Below, in pieces: positions 32,668-39,419 of a DNA stretch of 64,000 bases (position 1 is its first letter; each line of letters starts with the position of its first letter). The notes under the pieces are model-generated. The model was not told the DNA's origin and made no database searches. It saw only the letters and a list, made by a program, of their open reading frames with translations. The translations under genes and the position numbers were made by a program. This DNA is from VRUE01 sp963699215 (GTDB taxonomy: Bacteria; Actinomycetota; Thermoleophilia; Solirubrobacterales; 70-9), in assembly GCA_963699215.1 (NCBI GenBank), contig OY969422.1, positions 2,046,001-2,110,000 of the forward strand, read 5' to 3'.

Positions 32668-32863
32668 CCCTCGCCCCTTCCGTTCGTCGGGGACGAGGGA
32701 GAGGCCGGTTAGCGCACGCCCACAGAATGATCCCCGGACCGACCGCCTGTGATTCCCAAACAGTCGATTCTGTTCTGAGTAGTGAACGGTTACAGATAGG
32801 AACGCTTAAGTCTTGCCCAATTCTAGAACTGGTTTTACCCCTCAAATGGGGTTCCCCTACAAC
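32668..32863. other. Intergenic region between two ArsR-like genes
   Basis: This 196-base, more AT-rich gap carries a short inverted repeat AACAG-TCGATT-CTGTT at 32759-32774, upstream of the ArsR-like gene that starts at 32667. A small hairpin ACCCC-TCAAAT-GGGGT lies at 32837-32852, just past the stop of the gene to its right. These could be an operator and a weak terminator. No gene is seen. Confidence 0.4.
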
Positions 32864-33502
32864 TCAGCCTTTCCCTTGAGGAGTGAGCCTATGCACCACT
32901 GGGACGGTGGTGCGTATAGACCTACTCCTTTCGAAGCCCAGCGTTGCCGCAATCATGGTTACACCGTCTTCACCCGACTTCGCAAGTCTGTTCGTTGCTC
33001 GCGCCTCGATTGCCATAATTCGCTCCCAAGATTCTCGCTGCTCGTCAGCTAGCTCTTGGCGACCCTGAGCGTCCAAGTTGTACCAACGCCACATCATGCG
33101 AACCTCGGGATCGCGATTCAGCTTCCCCGCCCACAGGGCTCCCAAGCCCTCGGCCATAATCGCTCGCAGTATCACCGCGGCATATTCCTGCTTGACCTCT
33201 GGCGACAAAGTCGCTGCCTCCTCGTCGGAGACAAACGGAAGCTCAGTAGCTCGATAGAAATGCTGATCGATATTGCGGTTCTTCTCGATTCTCGCCAGCT
33301 CGATAGAGCGAGAGTTGAGCAGTTCCTTGATGTGATGGCTTATCGTCGTCAGAGGCAGGTGTATGAGCTTGGCGAGTTCAGACGCACTGTAGACGCCTGC
33401 GTTGAGGATGCAGAGAATTTCGATCCTGATCCAATGCCCAACGCTGTAGGCGACACCCTCCTCGATGCTTCGCTTTCGGTCCTGCTCACTGATATCTGCC
33501 AC
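32864..33502 (-). CDS. ArsR-like helix-turn-helix protein, lower GC than neighbours
   Basis: About 212 residues. The winged helix is IRIEILCILNAGVYSASELAKLIHLPLTTISHHIKELLNS with wing RNIDQHFYRATELPFV. The C-terminal half (EYAAVILRAIMAEGLGALWAGKL ... MMWRWYNLDAQGRQELADEQRESWERIMAIEARA) is helical and may dimerise or sense a ligand. Codon use is less GC-biased than in the surrounding genes, consistent with recent transfer. It faces away from the micro-ORF cluster that begins 176 bases to its right. Confidence 0.8.
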   Translation of the reverse strand: MADISEQDRKRSIEEGVAYSVGHWIRIEILCILNAGVYSASELAKLIHLPLTTISHHIKELLNSRSIELARIEKNRNIDQHFYRATELPFVSDEEAATLSPEVKQEYAAVILRAIMAEGLGALWAGKLNRDPEVRMMWRWYNLDAQGRQELADEQRESWERIMAIEARATNRLAKSGEDGVTMIAATLGFERSRSIRTTVPVVHRLTPQGKG

Positions 33503-33570
33503 GAACCCTCCTGCTCTGAGCGATCTGGATAGTCAGAGGTGGCAGAGCATAAGCCAAATGCGCTGCTAGT

Positions 33571-33591
33571 TTTCCCTCTTCATTAGGGAAA
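33571..33591. promoter_or_regulatory. Inverted repeat upstream of the ArsR-like gene and first micro-ORF
   Basis: TTTCCCT and AGGGAAA pair across a seven-base spacer; a related GGGATTTCCC lies near 33604. The site sits between the divergent ArsR-like gene and micro-ORF 1 and could be an operator for either. Confidence 0.4.
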
Positions 33592-33678
33592 TAGCCATCA
33601 TTCGGGATTTCCCTACCATCGGTCCCTCCTGTCCCGGCAAGTAGCCGGGACGACAAAGCAGGAGGGAGGTGAGTGCCA

Positions 33679-33738
33679 ATGACGGTTCTCAAGGTTGAGC
33701 CGAGGGCTCCGATCGTGCAGATCTACAAGCACGGGTAG
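33679..33738 (+). CDS. Micro-ORF 1: 19-residue peptide
   Basis: The ORF reads MTVLKVEPRAPIVQIYKHG, 19 residues then TAG. A strong purine-rich site GGAGGGAGGTGA ends about eight bases before the ATG (an in-frame GTG at 33673 is another possible start). It aligns without gaps to three neighbouring micro-ORFs, sharing an aliphatic residue 3, Pro8, Pro11, a hydrophobic residue 13, Ile15 and C-terminal Lys-His-Gly. It has no signal peptide or membrane segment. Function unknown; a signalling, leader or modified peptide is conceivable. Confidence 0.55.
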   Translation: MTVLKVEPRAPIVQIYKHG

Positions 33739-33752
33739 AGCGCACGCACGCA

Positions 33753-33817
33753 GGGGCCGGTCTCGGCCAGCCTGCACTGGGCCTGGGATCGGCCCCCCTC
33801 TTGCCGTCGCCGGCAAG
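33753..33817 (+). ncRNA. Hairpin pair downstream of micro-ORF 1
   Basis: GGGGCC plus GGTCTCGGCC (33753-33768) can pair, with some G-U pairs, to GGGCCTGGGATC plus GGCCCC (33779-33796). A second hairpin CTTGCC-GTCGCC-GGCAAG occupies 33800-33817. No T run follows, so a structured 3' region is as likely as a terminator. Confidence 0.4.
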
Positions 33818-33850
33818 CCGTTATCGGGGAGATGAGGGCCTGTAGCTGGA

Positions 33851-33877
33851 CTTGTGAGATTTCCTATTAAAATCTCC
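33851..33877 (+). promoter_or_regulatory. Conserved element before micro-ORF 2
   Basis: CTTGTGAGATTTCCTATTAA at 33851 contains GAGATTT, paired seven bases later with AAATCTC. A near copy (CTTGTGAAGTTTCCTATGGA) lies at 34323 before the XRE gene. The two shared blocks suggest a common regulator or promoter. Confidence 0.4.
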
Positions 33878-33936
33878 TCAGCATAATTACCTTCCCAGCG
33901 GCGTTGCCGGGAACAATCGCGGAGAGGAGTGAAGCT

Positions 33937-33996
33937 ATGCAGATCGCACAAGTCGCGCCGGTCGCCTCGACCATGCGCGTGGCAAAGCACGCGTAG
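33937..33996 (+). CDS. Micro-ORF 2: 19-residue peptide
   Basis: The ORF reads MQIAQVAPVASTMRVAKHA, then TAG. GGAGAGGAGTGA precedes the ATG with normal spacing. It is closely related to micro-ORF 3 (12 of 19 residues identical), and both start with the same ATGCAGATCGCACAAGT DNA, so they are probably duplicates. The peptide is amphipathic rather than strongly hydrophobic, which argues against a type I membrane toxin. Confidence 0.6.
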   Translation: MQIAQVAPVASTMRVAKHA

Positions 33997-34016
33997 AACA
34001 TTCAAGGGCCGAGTTT

Positions 34017-34035
34017 GTCTCGCTCGTACCGAGAC
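34017..34035 (+). ncRNA. Hairpin downstream of micro-ORF 2
   Basis: GTCTCG (34017-34022) and CGAGAC (34030-34035) pair around CTCGTAC. The same GTCTCG/CGAGAC core is present, in longer stems, after micro-ORFs 1 and 3, at a similar distance from the stop codon. Confidence 0.4.
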
Positions 34036-34150
34036 TGGGGCTGACTTCGCCTTTGCCATCGTTGGCAGACGAGGCGCGAACCTATGCCTAGGGGCTAGTG
34101 CCAAGCCTTTTGGGCCTTCGAGAGACGGCAGCATGGGAGGTGAGAGGCAG

Positions 34151-34210
34151 ATGCAGATCGCACAAGTTGCGCAGGTCAGCCCGACTTTGCGCATTGCAAA
34201 GCACGGCTAG
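34151..34210 (+). CDS. Micro-ORF 3: 19-residue peptide
   Basis: The ORF reads MQIAQVAQVSPTLRIAKHG, then TAG. An excellent ribosome-binding site GGGAGGTGA ends nine bases upstream. It differs from micro-ORF 2 mainly in the middle, with conservative third-position and amino-acid changes, the pattern expected if the peptide is under selection. It is the last micro-ORF before the XRE gene at 34375. Confidence 0.6.
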   Translation: MQIAQVAQVSPTLRIAKHG

Positions 34211-34233
34211 GCCGCGCTCATGTGAGGAGCCGA

Positions 34234-34309
34234 TCTCGGCCCGCTTGCGTAGAGGCCGAGACGACCCCCATCTCGCCGTCGTCTGAATAGGGGGCATGGG
34301 GAGGCGAGA
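34234..34309 (+). ncRNA. Hairpins downstream of micro-ORF 3
   Basis: TCTCGGCC (34234-34241) pairs with GGCCGAGA (34254-34261). A second stem, TCTCGCC (34271-34277) with GGCGAGA (34303-34309), encloses a G-rich loop whose GGGGG could also pair with CCCCC at 34265-34269. The first stem repeats the core seen after micro-ORFs 1 and 2. Confidence 0.4.
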
Positions 34310-34374
34310 GTCTACGCAGAAACTTGTGAAGTTTCCTATGGAGGTTCCTACTCGCAGGACAGAGGATTGCCGGC

Positions 34375-34569
34375 ATGGCCGACCTCGGCACCAACCTGCG
34401 CGAGGCGCGTGAACGGCTGGGTTTGACGCAGGAACAGGTTGCAGAACGGAGCGGCGTCCATGCCACGGAGGTCAGCCGGATCGAGGCGGGGAAACGCGAT
34501 CCGCAGGTCTCGACGCTGGAACGGCTCGCCAAGGCGGTCGAGGTGAAGCCGGGGCGGCTGCTTGACTAA
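34375..34569 (+). CDS. XRE-family DNA-binding protein
   Basis: Sixty-four residues forming one Cro/cI helix-turn-helix: LGTNLREARERLGLTQEQVAERSGVHATEVSRIEAGKRDPQVSTLERLAKAVEV. There is no extra sensor domain. It is preceded by the CTTGTGA/TTTCCTAT element and by three micro-ORFs on the same strand, so it may control or respond to them. A hairpin with CCCGCCGCA arms follows at 34581-34629. Confidence 0.88.
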   Translation: MADLGTNLREARERLGLTQEQVAERSGVHATEVSRIEAGKRDPQVSTLERLAKAVEVKPGRLLD

Positions 34570-34580
34570 GTGACTAGCTT

Positions 34581-34629
34581 CCCGCCGCAATTGAAGCTCT
34601 TAAAAGGTCTCGCGTGCCAATGCGGCGGG
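34581..34629. terminator. Inverted repeat between XRE gene and convergent micro-ORF 4
   Basis: CCCGCCGCA (34581-34589) and TGCGGCGGG (34621-34629) pair perfectly across a 31-base loop containing TTAAAA. It lies between converging genes and may end transcripts from both sides. No T run. Confidence 0.4.
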
Positions 34630-34689
34630 ACCGAGCCCCGGCAGTTTCGATGGCCGAAGCCCGACCACGCGACAAGACGACCTCGGGGG

Positions 34690-34749
34690 TTAGCCAAACT
34701 TGTTGATTGAAATGACCGGTAGAGCCGGTCCGCAGGCTGCGAGCTGCAT
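34690..34749 (-). CDS. Micro-ORF 4: 19-residue peptide, opposite strand
   Basis: On the minus strand the ORF reads MQLAACGPALPVISINKFG, then TAA. GGGAGGTGACGAG precedes the ATG, matching the site before micro-ORF 3. Exact length, the MQ[LI]A start, Pro8, Pro11, Ile15 and the Lys-Phe-Gly end tie it to the other three although the rest has diverged. It lies about 104 bases after the second XRE gene on the same strand. It contains one cysteine, unlike the others. Confidence 0.55.
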   Translation of the reverse strand: MQLAACGPALPVISINKFG

Positions 34750-34853
34750 CTCGTCACCTCCCATCGAGTGTGCCTGAAAAATTCTGCGTAATGTTACTGG
34801 CAGCAGATCGAGGTGGAGATAGGCTTCCGCCGGCCGCCACTGTCTCATTCGGC

Positions 34854-35093
34854 TCAGCCCTGAGATTTGGGCTGTTCGCTTGCGCGTTTGACGAGGTCGA
34901 CCAGCGCCACGTCGAGCGCGGTTGCGATCTTGGAGAGCGCGACCCAGGTCGGATTCTGCTTGCCGCCCTCGATCCGGGAGATAGAGAACCTGTGGAGGCC
35001 GGTCTCGTGCGCGAGACCTTCGCTGGTCAACTCGCGCTCCTCGCGAAGGCCGCGGATCGCGGTTCCGAGCTGTGTGAGGGTCGGTTGCGACAC
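34854..35093 (-). CDS. XRE-family DNA-binding protein
   Basis: Seventy-nine residues with a Cro/cI domain: LGTAIRGLREERELTSEGLAHETGLHRFSISRIEGGKQNPTWVALSKIATALDVALVDLV. It ends in a short basic tail. It is divergent from the MbcA-like gene at 35160, with a 66-base AT-rich gap that should hold both promoters. Micro-ORF 4 lies downstream on its strand, the same regulator-peptide closeness as for the first XRE gene. Confidence 0.88.
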   Translation of the reverse strand: MSQPTLTQLGTAIRGLREERELTSEGLAHETGLHRFSISRIEGGKQNPTWVALSKIATALDVALVDLVKRASEQPKSQG

Positions 35094-35159
35094 GTGAGTT
35101 GGTCAGCCTCTCTCGGCCGTGCTGGTTAGACCACCACATATATGTTACATTGCAGATAG

Positions 35160-35651
35160 ATGCGGATGGCGGGTCGAAAGCGTGTCCCGGTTGCTTCACC
35201 TCCCATGAGCGGCCGGGACACAACCACTCCAGCAACCGACCGACTCGACCCCGAAGTGCGAGCCGTGCTCGGCAAGCTCGAAGGGGTCCGTCCCCGCGCC
35301 GAGCTGATCGAAACCCTCTCTCGGGATCTCGGCTTGGAGGACCGCGAGCTGGCGACGCTCGTCGGGGTCGGCACAGAGACGATCGGTCAATGGGACGAGA
35401 AGCACAACTCGCCGGCCGCGGAGCGACTGGACGATTTGGCCGATATCGCCGCGCTGCTGATCCGGCGCGCCGGGCTTCGCCCTCGCTCGGTGGCCCCCTG
35501 GCTGCGGTCCCGCAATCCCAGCCTTGCGTGGGCGCGCCCGCTCGATGCGCTGCGCCAGCAGGGCTACCTGCCCGTTCTCGACGCCGCTGACACCGCTTCT
35601 CGAGCGGCATCGCGCTCGCAAGAGACTCGTCAGCGCGATGCGGATTCTTAG
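35160..35651 (+). CDS. Xre/MbcA/ParS-like helix-turn-helix protein
   Basis: About 163 residues. A central helix-turn-helix (LIETLSRDLGLEDRELATLVGVGTETIGQWDEKHNSPAAERL) is followed by a segment (PWLRSRNPSLAWARPLDALRQQGYLPVLDAA) resembling the toxin-binding domain of MbcA/ParS antitoxins. No RES-type toxin gene is adjacent, so it is either an orphan antitoxin or a regulator. The ATG at 35160 sits just after TACATT and may be leaderless; an ATG at 35205 is an alternative. rny begins 15 bases later. Confidence 0.75.
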   Translation: MRMAGRKRVPVASPPMSGRDTTTPATDRLDPEVRAVLGKLEGVRPRAELIETLSRDLGLEDRELATLVGVGTETIGQWDEKHNSPAAERLDDLADIAALLIRRAGLRPRSVAPWLRSRNPSLAWARPLDALRQQGYLPVLDAADTASRAASRSQETRQRDADS

Positions 35652-35666
35652 CTACCATGGCGGTAG

Positions 35667-36998
35667 ATGAAATTCAGCATGCCGCCGTGGAAGTCCCCAC
35701 GCGGCAACGGCTCAGCCCCCGACCGGGTGCTGGACCGGCTGGAGGCGCTGGACGCCCAGCTGAGTGAGCTGGAGCGCCGCCGAGACTCGGTCGACGCACG
35801 AGAGCGAGATCTCGACCGCCGCGCCGCTGCGGTCGAGGAAGGCGAGGCTCACCAGCGCGCCGAGCTGGAGCGGATCGCTTCGCTGAGCGCCGAGAAGGCA
35901 CGCCAGGCGCTGCTCGAGGAGGTCGAAGCAGACGCGCGTCGCCAAGCCGGCCTCGCCCTGCGAAGGATCGAGGACGAGACCCGCCTCGAGGCCGAGCGCC
36001 GGGCGCGAGGGATCCTCGCGACAGCGACGCAGCGCCTCGCCGGCCCGCACGCGATGCAGACGACGACGCAGCTCGTCCGGCTGCCGAGCGACGAGATGAA
36101 GGGCAGGATCATCGGCCGCGACGGGCGCAACATCCACGTCCTCGAGCAGCTGACCGGCGTCGACATCATCGTCGACGACACGCCCTCGGCAGTCCGCATC
36201 TCGAGCTTCGACGGCATGCGCCGCGAGGTCGCCCGACTCACCTTGGAGCGGCTGATCGCCGACGGGCGCATCCACCCGGCGCGTTGCGAGGAGGCCTTCG
36301 AGCAGGCGCGCGAGGAGATCGAGGACCGCGTGGTCGAAGAAGGCGAGCGGGCCGGGCTGGACGCCAACGTGAACGGCCTCCACCCGCGGCTGACGGACCT
36401 GCTCGGCCAGCTGCAGTTCCGCTCCAGCTACGGGCAGAACGTGCTCGGCCACCTGGTCGAGTGCTCCTCGCTGGCGACGTTGATAGCGGTGGAGCTCGGT
36501 GCCGCGGGCGACATCGCCAGGCGGGCGGCGCTCCTGCACGACATCGGCAAGGCCGCCGACAAGGAGATGGAGGGAACGCACGCGCAGGTCGGCGCCGAGC
36601 TCGCCCGCCGCTACGGCGAGGCCGAGGCCGTCGCCCACGCGATCGAGGCCCATCACGGCGAGGTAGAGCCGCGCTCGGTGGAGGCGGTGATCGTGCAGGC
36701 CGCCGACGCGCTCTCGGGGGCACGGCCCGGGGCTCGCGGCGACACGCTGGCGGGATATGTCGCCCGCCTGCACGACCTCGAGGCTCTCGCCTCGGACCAT
36801 CCCGGCGTGGAAAAGGTCTACGCGATGCAAGCGGGCAGGGAGGTGCGCGTGATCGTCGACCCCGGTGAGGTCGACGACGAGGAGGCGGCGCTGATCTCGC
36901 ACGAGATCGCCGGCGCGATCGAGCGCGAGATCTCCTACCCGGGCCAGATCAAGGTCACTGTGATCCGCGAGAGCCGCGCCACGGACTACGCCAGGTAG
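35667..36998 (+). CDS. rny: Ribonuclease Y (no membrane anchor seen)
   Basis: About 443 residues. A charged coiled coil (residues 20-110) leads to a KH domain (RLPSDEMKGRIIGRDGRNIHVLEQLTGVDIIVDD) and an HD domain (RRAALLHDIGKAADKEMEGTHAQVGAELARRYGE), then the C-terminal region ending YPGQIKVTVIRESRATDYAR. It is an endonuclease that starts mRNA decay. Family members usually begin with one membrane helix; here the start is MKFSMPPWKSPRGNG, with no hydrophobic stretch, so this form may be cytosolic. Confidence 0.92.
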   Translation: MKFSMPPWKSPRGNGSAPDRVLDRLEALDAQLSELERRRDSVDARERDLDRRAAAVEEGEAHQRAELERIASLSAEKARQALLEEVEADARRQAGLALRRIEDETRLEAERRARGILATATQRLAGPHAMQTTTQLVRLPSDEMKGRIIGRDGRNIHVLEQLTGVDIIVDDTPSAVRISSFDGMRREVARLTLERLIADGRIHPARCEEAFEQAREEIEDRVVEEGERAGLDANVNGLHPRLTDLLGQLQFRSSYGQNVLGHLVECSSLATLIAVELGAAGDIARRAALLHDIGKAADKEMEGTHAQVGAELARRYGEAEAVAHAIEAHHGEVEPRSVEAVIVQAADALSGARPGARGDTLAGYVARLHDLEALASDHPGVEKVYAMQAGREVRVIVDPGEVDDEEAALISHEIAGAIEREISYPGQIKVTVIRESRATDYAR

Positions 36999-37051
36999 GG
37001 GTCGCTCGCCGGCTTCGCTCCGCCGCCCCCTCTGGATAGGATGCCGCGCGC

Positions 37052-37306
37052 GTGGACTACGAACTGATCTTCTACGTCTCTGGGGCCGTCCTCGCCGTCT
37101 CGGCGGTGGTCTTCACCTTCCTCGGCCTGCGGATCGAGAAGTTCCCGGGCCGCGCGGCGCCGCTCGTCCTCGTCTGGTTCGTGGCGCTGGTCGGCCTCTC
37201 GACCACCTTCGCCGTGCTCCACTCCAAGCACGAGGAAGAGCATCACGAGCAGGAGGTCGGCCTGCCGCACGCAACCAAGGAAGCCGAAGAAGAGGAGTCC
37301 GAGTAG
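37052..37306 (+). CDS. Small two-helix membrane protein
   Basis: Eighty-four residues from a GTG. Two hydrophobic helices (LIFYVSGAVLAVSAVVFTFLG and APLVLVWFVALVGLSTTFAVL) frame a short basic loop, and a His/Glu-rich tail (HSKHEEEHHEQEVGLPHA) follows. The plan resembles the small membrane subunits next to oxidases in actinobacteria, but no such genes are near. The tail could bind metal. Function unknown. Confidence 0.7.
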   Translation: MDYELIFYVSGAVLAVSAVVFTFLGLRIEKFPGRAAPLVLVWFVALVGLSTTFAVLHSKHEEEHHEQEVGLPHATKEAEEEESE

Positions 37307-37329
37307 CCGTCCTGGCCTAATCTTGGGCC

Positions 37330-38649
37330 ATGCCCAGCTACCACGTCACCACGTTCGGCTGTCAGATGAACGTGCACGACTCCGAGCGCATGCAGGGCAT
37401 GCTCGAGTCGCTCGGCTACGAGGAGGCGGCAAGCCGCCCCGAGGCCGACCTGATCCTCTTCAACACCTGCTCGATCCGCGAGTCGGCGGACAACCGCTTC
37501 GTCGCCCATCTGGGCGAGGCCAAGCGGCTGAAGTCCGAAGACCCCGAGCGCGTGGTCGGCGTCGGCGGCTGCTGGGCGCAATCGGTCAAGCAGGAGGTCT
37601 TCGAGCGCTTCCCGTTCGTCGACGTCGCCTTCGGGCCCGGCCAGATCCACAAGCTGGCCGAGTTTCTCAACTCGGACTCGCTCACCGCCCAGGGCTACTT
37701 CGAGTTCGAGGACTTCTCCGGCCACCTGCCGGCGCGGCGCGAGCGCGAGTTCCAGGGCTGGCTGCAGATCTCGCAGGGCTGCAACTGCAAGTGCTCCTAC
37801 TGCATCGTGCCGTCGACCCGGGGCCGCGAGGTGAGCCGCGATCCGGCTGAGCTGCTGGTTGAGGCCGAGTCGCTGGGCGCCGACGGGGTGCGCGAGGTGA
37901 CGCTGCTCGGCCAGAACGTCAACAGCTACGGCCGCGACCTGCCGCCCGAGTCGCGCATCGGCTTCGCCGACCTGCTCGGGCAGATCGACGCGGTCGAGGG
38001 GATCGAGCGGATTCGCTACACCAGCCCGCACCCGAAGGACATGCGCGAGGACGTGATCCGCGCCCACGCCGAGCTGCCCTCGCTCTGCGAGCACATCCAC
38101 CTGCCCTTGCAGTCGGGCTCCAGCGCGGTGCTCAAACGGATGCGCCGGACCTACGACCGGCAGCGCTACATGGATCGCGTCTCGCTGATCCGCGAGCACG
38201 TGCCCGACTGCGCGATCACCACCGACATCATCGTCGGCTTCCCCGGGGAGACCGAGGCCGATTTCGAGCAGACCCTGGAGGTCGTCGACGAGGTCGGCTA
38301 CGACAGCGCCTTCACCTTTGTCTTCTCGCCGCGACGCGAAACCGAGGCGGCGACGCTAGCCGGGCAGGTGCCCCACCCGGTCAAGCGGGAGCGGATGGAG
38401 CGGCTGGTCGAGCTGGTCCAGCGGCGCGCCACCGAGCGCGCGCAGCGCTTCGTCGGGCGCGAGATGGAGGTCTTGGTGGAGGGGCCGAGCCGCACCGACC
38501 CGCACCGGCTGAGGGGGCGGACGCGGCACAACAAGACGGTCAACTTCGACGGCATCGGCGAGCCGGGCGAGTTCGCAACCGTCGAGATAGATGCCGCCAC
38601 CTCGACGACGTTGAGCGGGACGGAGAGGCTGCTGAGCAGCATCGGTTGA
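37330..38649 (+). CDS. miaB: tRNA-2-methylthio-N6-dimethylallyladenosine synthase
   Basis: 439 residues. The N-terminal UPF0004 domain has the first cluster cysteines (TFGCQMNVHDSE, FNTCSIRESADNR, GGCWAQ). The radical-SAM domain has CNCKCSYCIVPSTRG, and a C-terminal TRAM domain ends the protein. It adds the methylthio group to i6A37 of tRNAs reading U-initial codons. It acts after MiaA, whose gene follows in the same direction. Confidence 0.96.
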   Translation: MPSYHVTTFGCQMNVHDSERMQGMLESLGYEEAASRPEADLILFNTCSIRESADNRFVAHLGEAKRLKSEDPERVVGVGGCWAQSVKQEVFERFPFVDVAFGPGQIHKLAEFLNSDSLTAQGYFEFEDFSGHLPARREREFQGWLQISQGCNCKCSYCIVPSTRGREVSRDPAELLVEAESLGADGVREVTLLGQNVNSYGRDLPPESRIGFADLLGQIDAVEGIERIRYTSPHPKDMREDVIRAHAELPSLCEHIHLPLQSGSSAVLKRMRRTYDRQRYMDRVSLIREHVPDCAITTDIIVGFPGETEADFEQTLEVVDEVGYDSAFTFVFSPRRETEAATLAGQVPHPVKRERMERLVELVQRRATERAQRFVGREMEVLVEGPSRTDPHRLRGRTRHNKTVNFDGIGEPGEFATVEIDAATSTTLSGTERLLSSIG

Positions 38650-38658
38650 GGCTTGCCG

Positions 38659-39387
38659 ATGCACGTAGTGGCGATATTCGGGCCTACCGGCGTCGGCAAG
38701 ACCGGGGTGGCGATCGCTTTGGCGGAAGAGCTGCGCGAGCGCGGTGAGAGCCCGATCGCCATCTCCTGCGACGCGCTGCAGGTCTACGAGGGCCTGAGCG
38801 TTCTCACCGGCGTCGCCAGCGAGGAGCAGCAGGCTCGGCTGGAGCACCGCCTGGTGGGCATCGTCCCCGTCACCCAGCCGTTCTCGGTCGGCGACTACAT
38901 GCGTTTGGCGCACACGGAGATCGACCGGGCGCTGGCTGCGGACAGGCAGCCGATCGTGGTGGGGGGGACGGGTCTCTACCTGCGCGCCGCGCTGGCCGAG
39001 CTCTCGCTGGTCAAGGCGCCGCCGGGGGCCGAGGACTCCGAGCTCTGGTCGCCGGAGACGCGCCTTCCGACGACGATCTTCGGACTCGACATGGACCGTG
39101 CGCGGCTCTACGAGCGGATCGATGCGCGCACCGAGGCGATCGTCGCCGGCGGCGCCGAGCAGGAGGTGCGGCGGGCCGAGGCCGCGGGGCCCTCGCGGAC
39201 GGCGCGCAAGGCGCTCGGCTTCGACGAGCTGCTCGGTGGCGACATCGAGCGGATGAAGAAGCGCTCGCGCAATTACGCCCGCCGTCAGCTGACTTGGATG
39301 CGCAAGATCCCCAACTTGCACGCGATCGACCGCACCGACCGCACCGACGCCGACGTCGCCGCTGAGATCCTCACCGTCAGCACCTGA
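38659..39387 (+). CDS. miaA: tRNA dimethylallyltransferase, short form lacking the central insert
   Basis: About 242 residues from an ATG at 38659, while the family is near 300. The P-loop (AIFGPTGVGKTGVAIAL), SCDALQVYEGLSVLTG, VVGGTGLYLRAALAEL and the C-terminal ARKALGFDELL and RRQLTWMRKIPN segments are all present and in frame. Between LAELSLVKAPP and the following ELWSPETRLPTTIFGL about 50 residues are missing. That stretch normally carries the tRNA-clasping helical domain and the D-x-x-R-x-x-RALE motif. It should make i6A37, but activity is doubtful. Confidence 0.88.
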   Translation: MHVVAIFGPTGVGKTGVAIALAEELRERGESPIAISCDALQVYEGLSVLTGVASEEQQARLEHRLVGIVPVTQPFSVGDYMRLAHTEIDRALAADRQPIVVGGTGLYLRAALAELSLVKAPPGAEDSELWSPETRLPTTIFGLDMDRARLYERIDARTEAIVAGGAEQEVRRAEAAGPSRTARKALGFDELLGGDIERMKKRSRNYARRQLTWMRKIPNLHAIDRTDRTDADVAAEILTVST

Positions 39388-39419
39388 CACTTAGACGGCC
39401 CAGCGTGCCTGTCGAGCCA

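Noticed and set aside
32813..33052. Plus-strand frame with a GAGGAGTGA site before MHHWDGG
   Set aside because: Mostly antisense to the ArsR-like gene; length and end do not match the micro-ORF family.
35126..35374. Possible fifth micro-ORF on the minus strand after GGGAGGTGA near 35205
   Set aside because: The purine-rich site resembles those of micro-ORFs 3 and 4, but no start codon follows and the frame ends in hydrophobic residues, not K-H-G.
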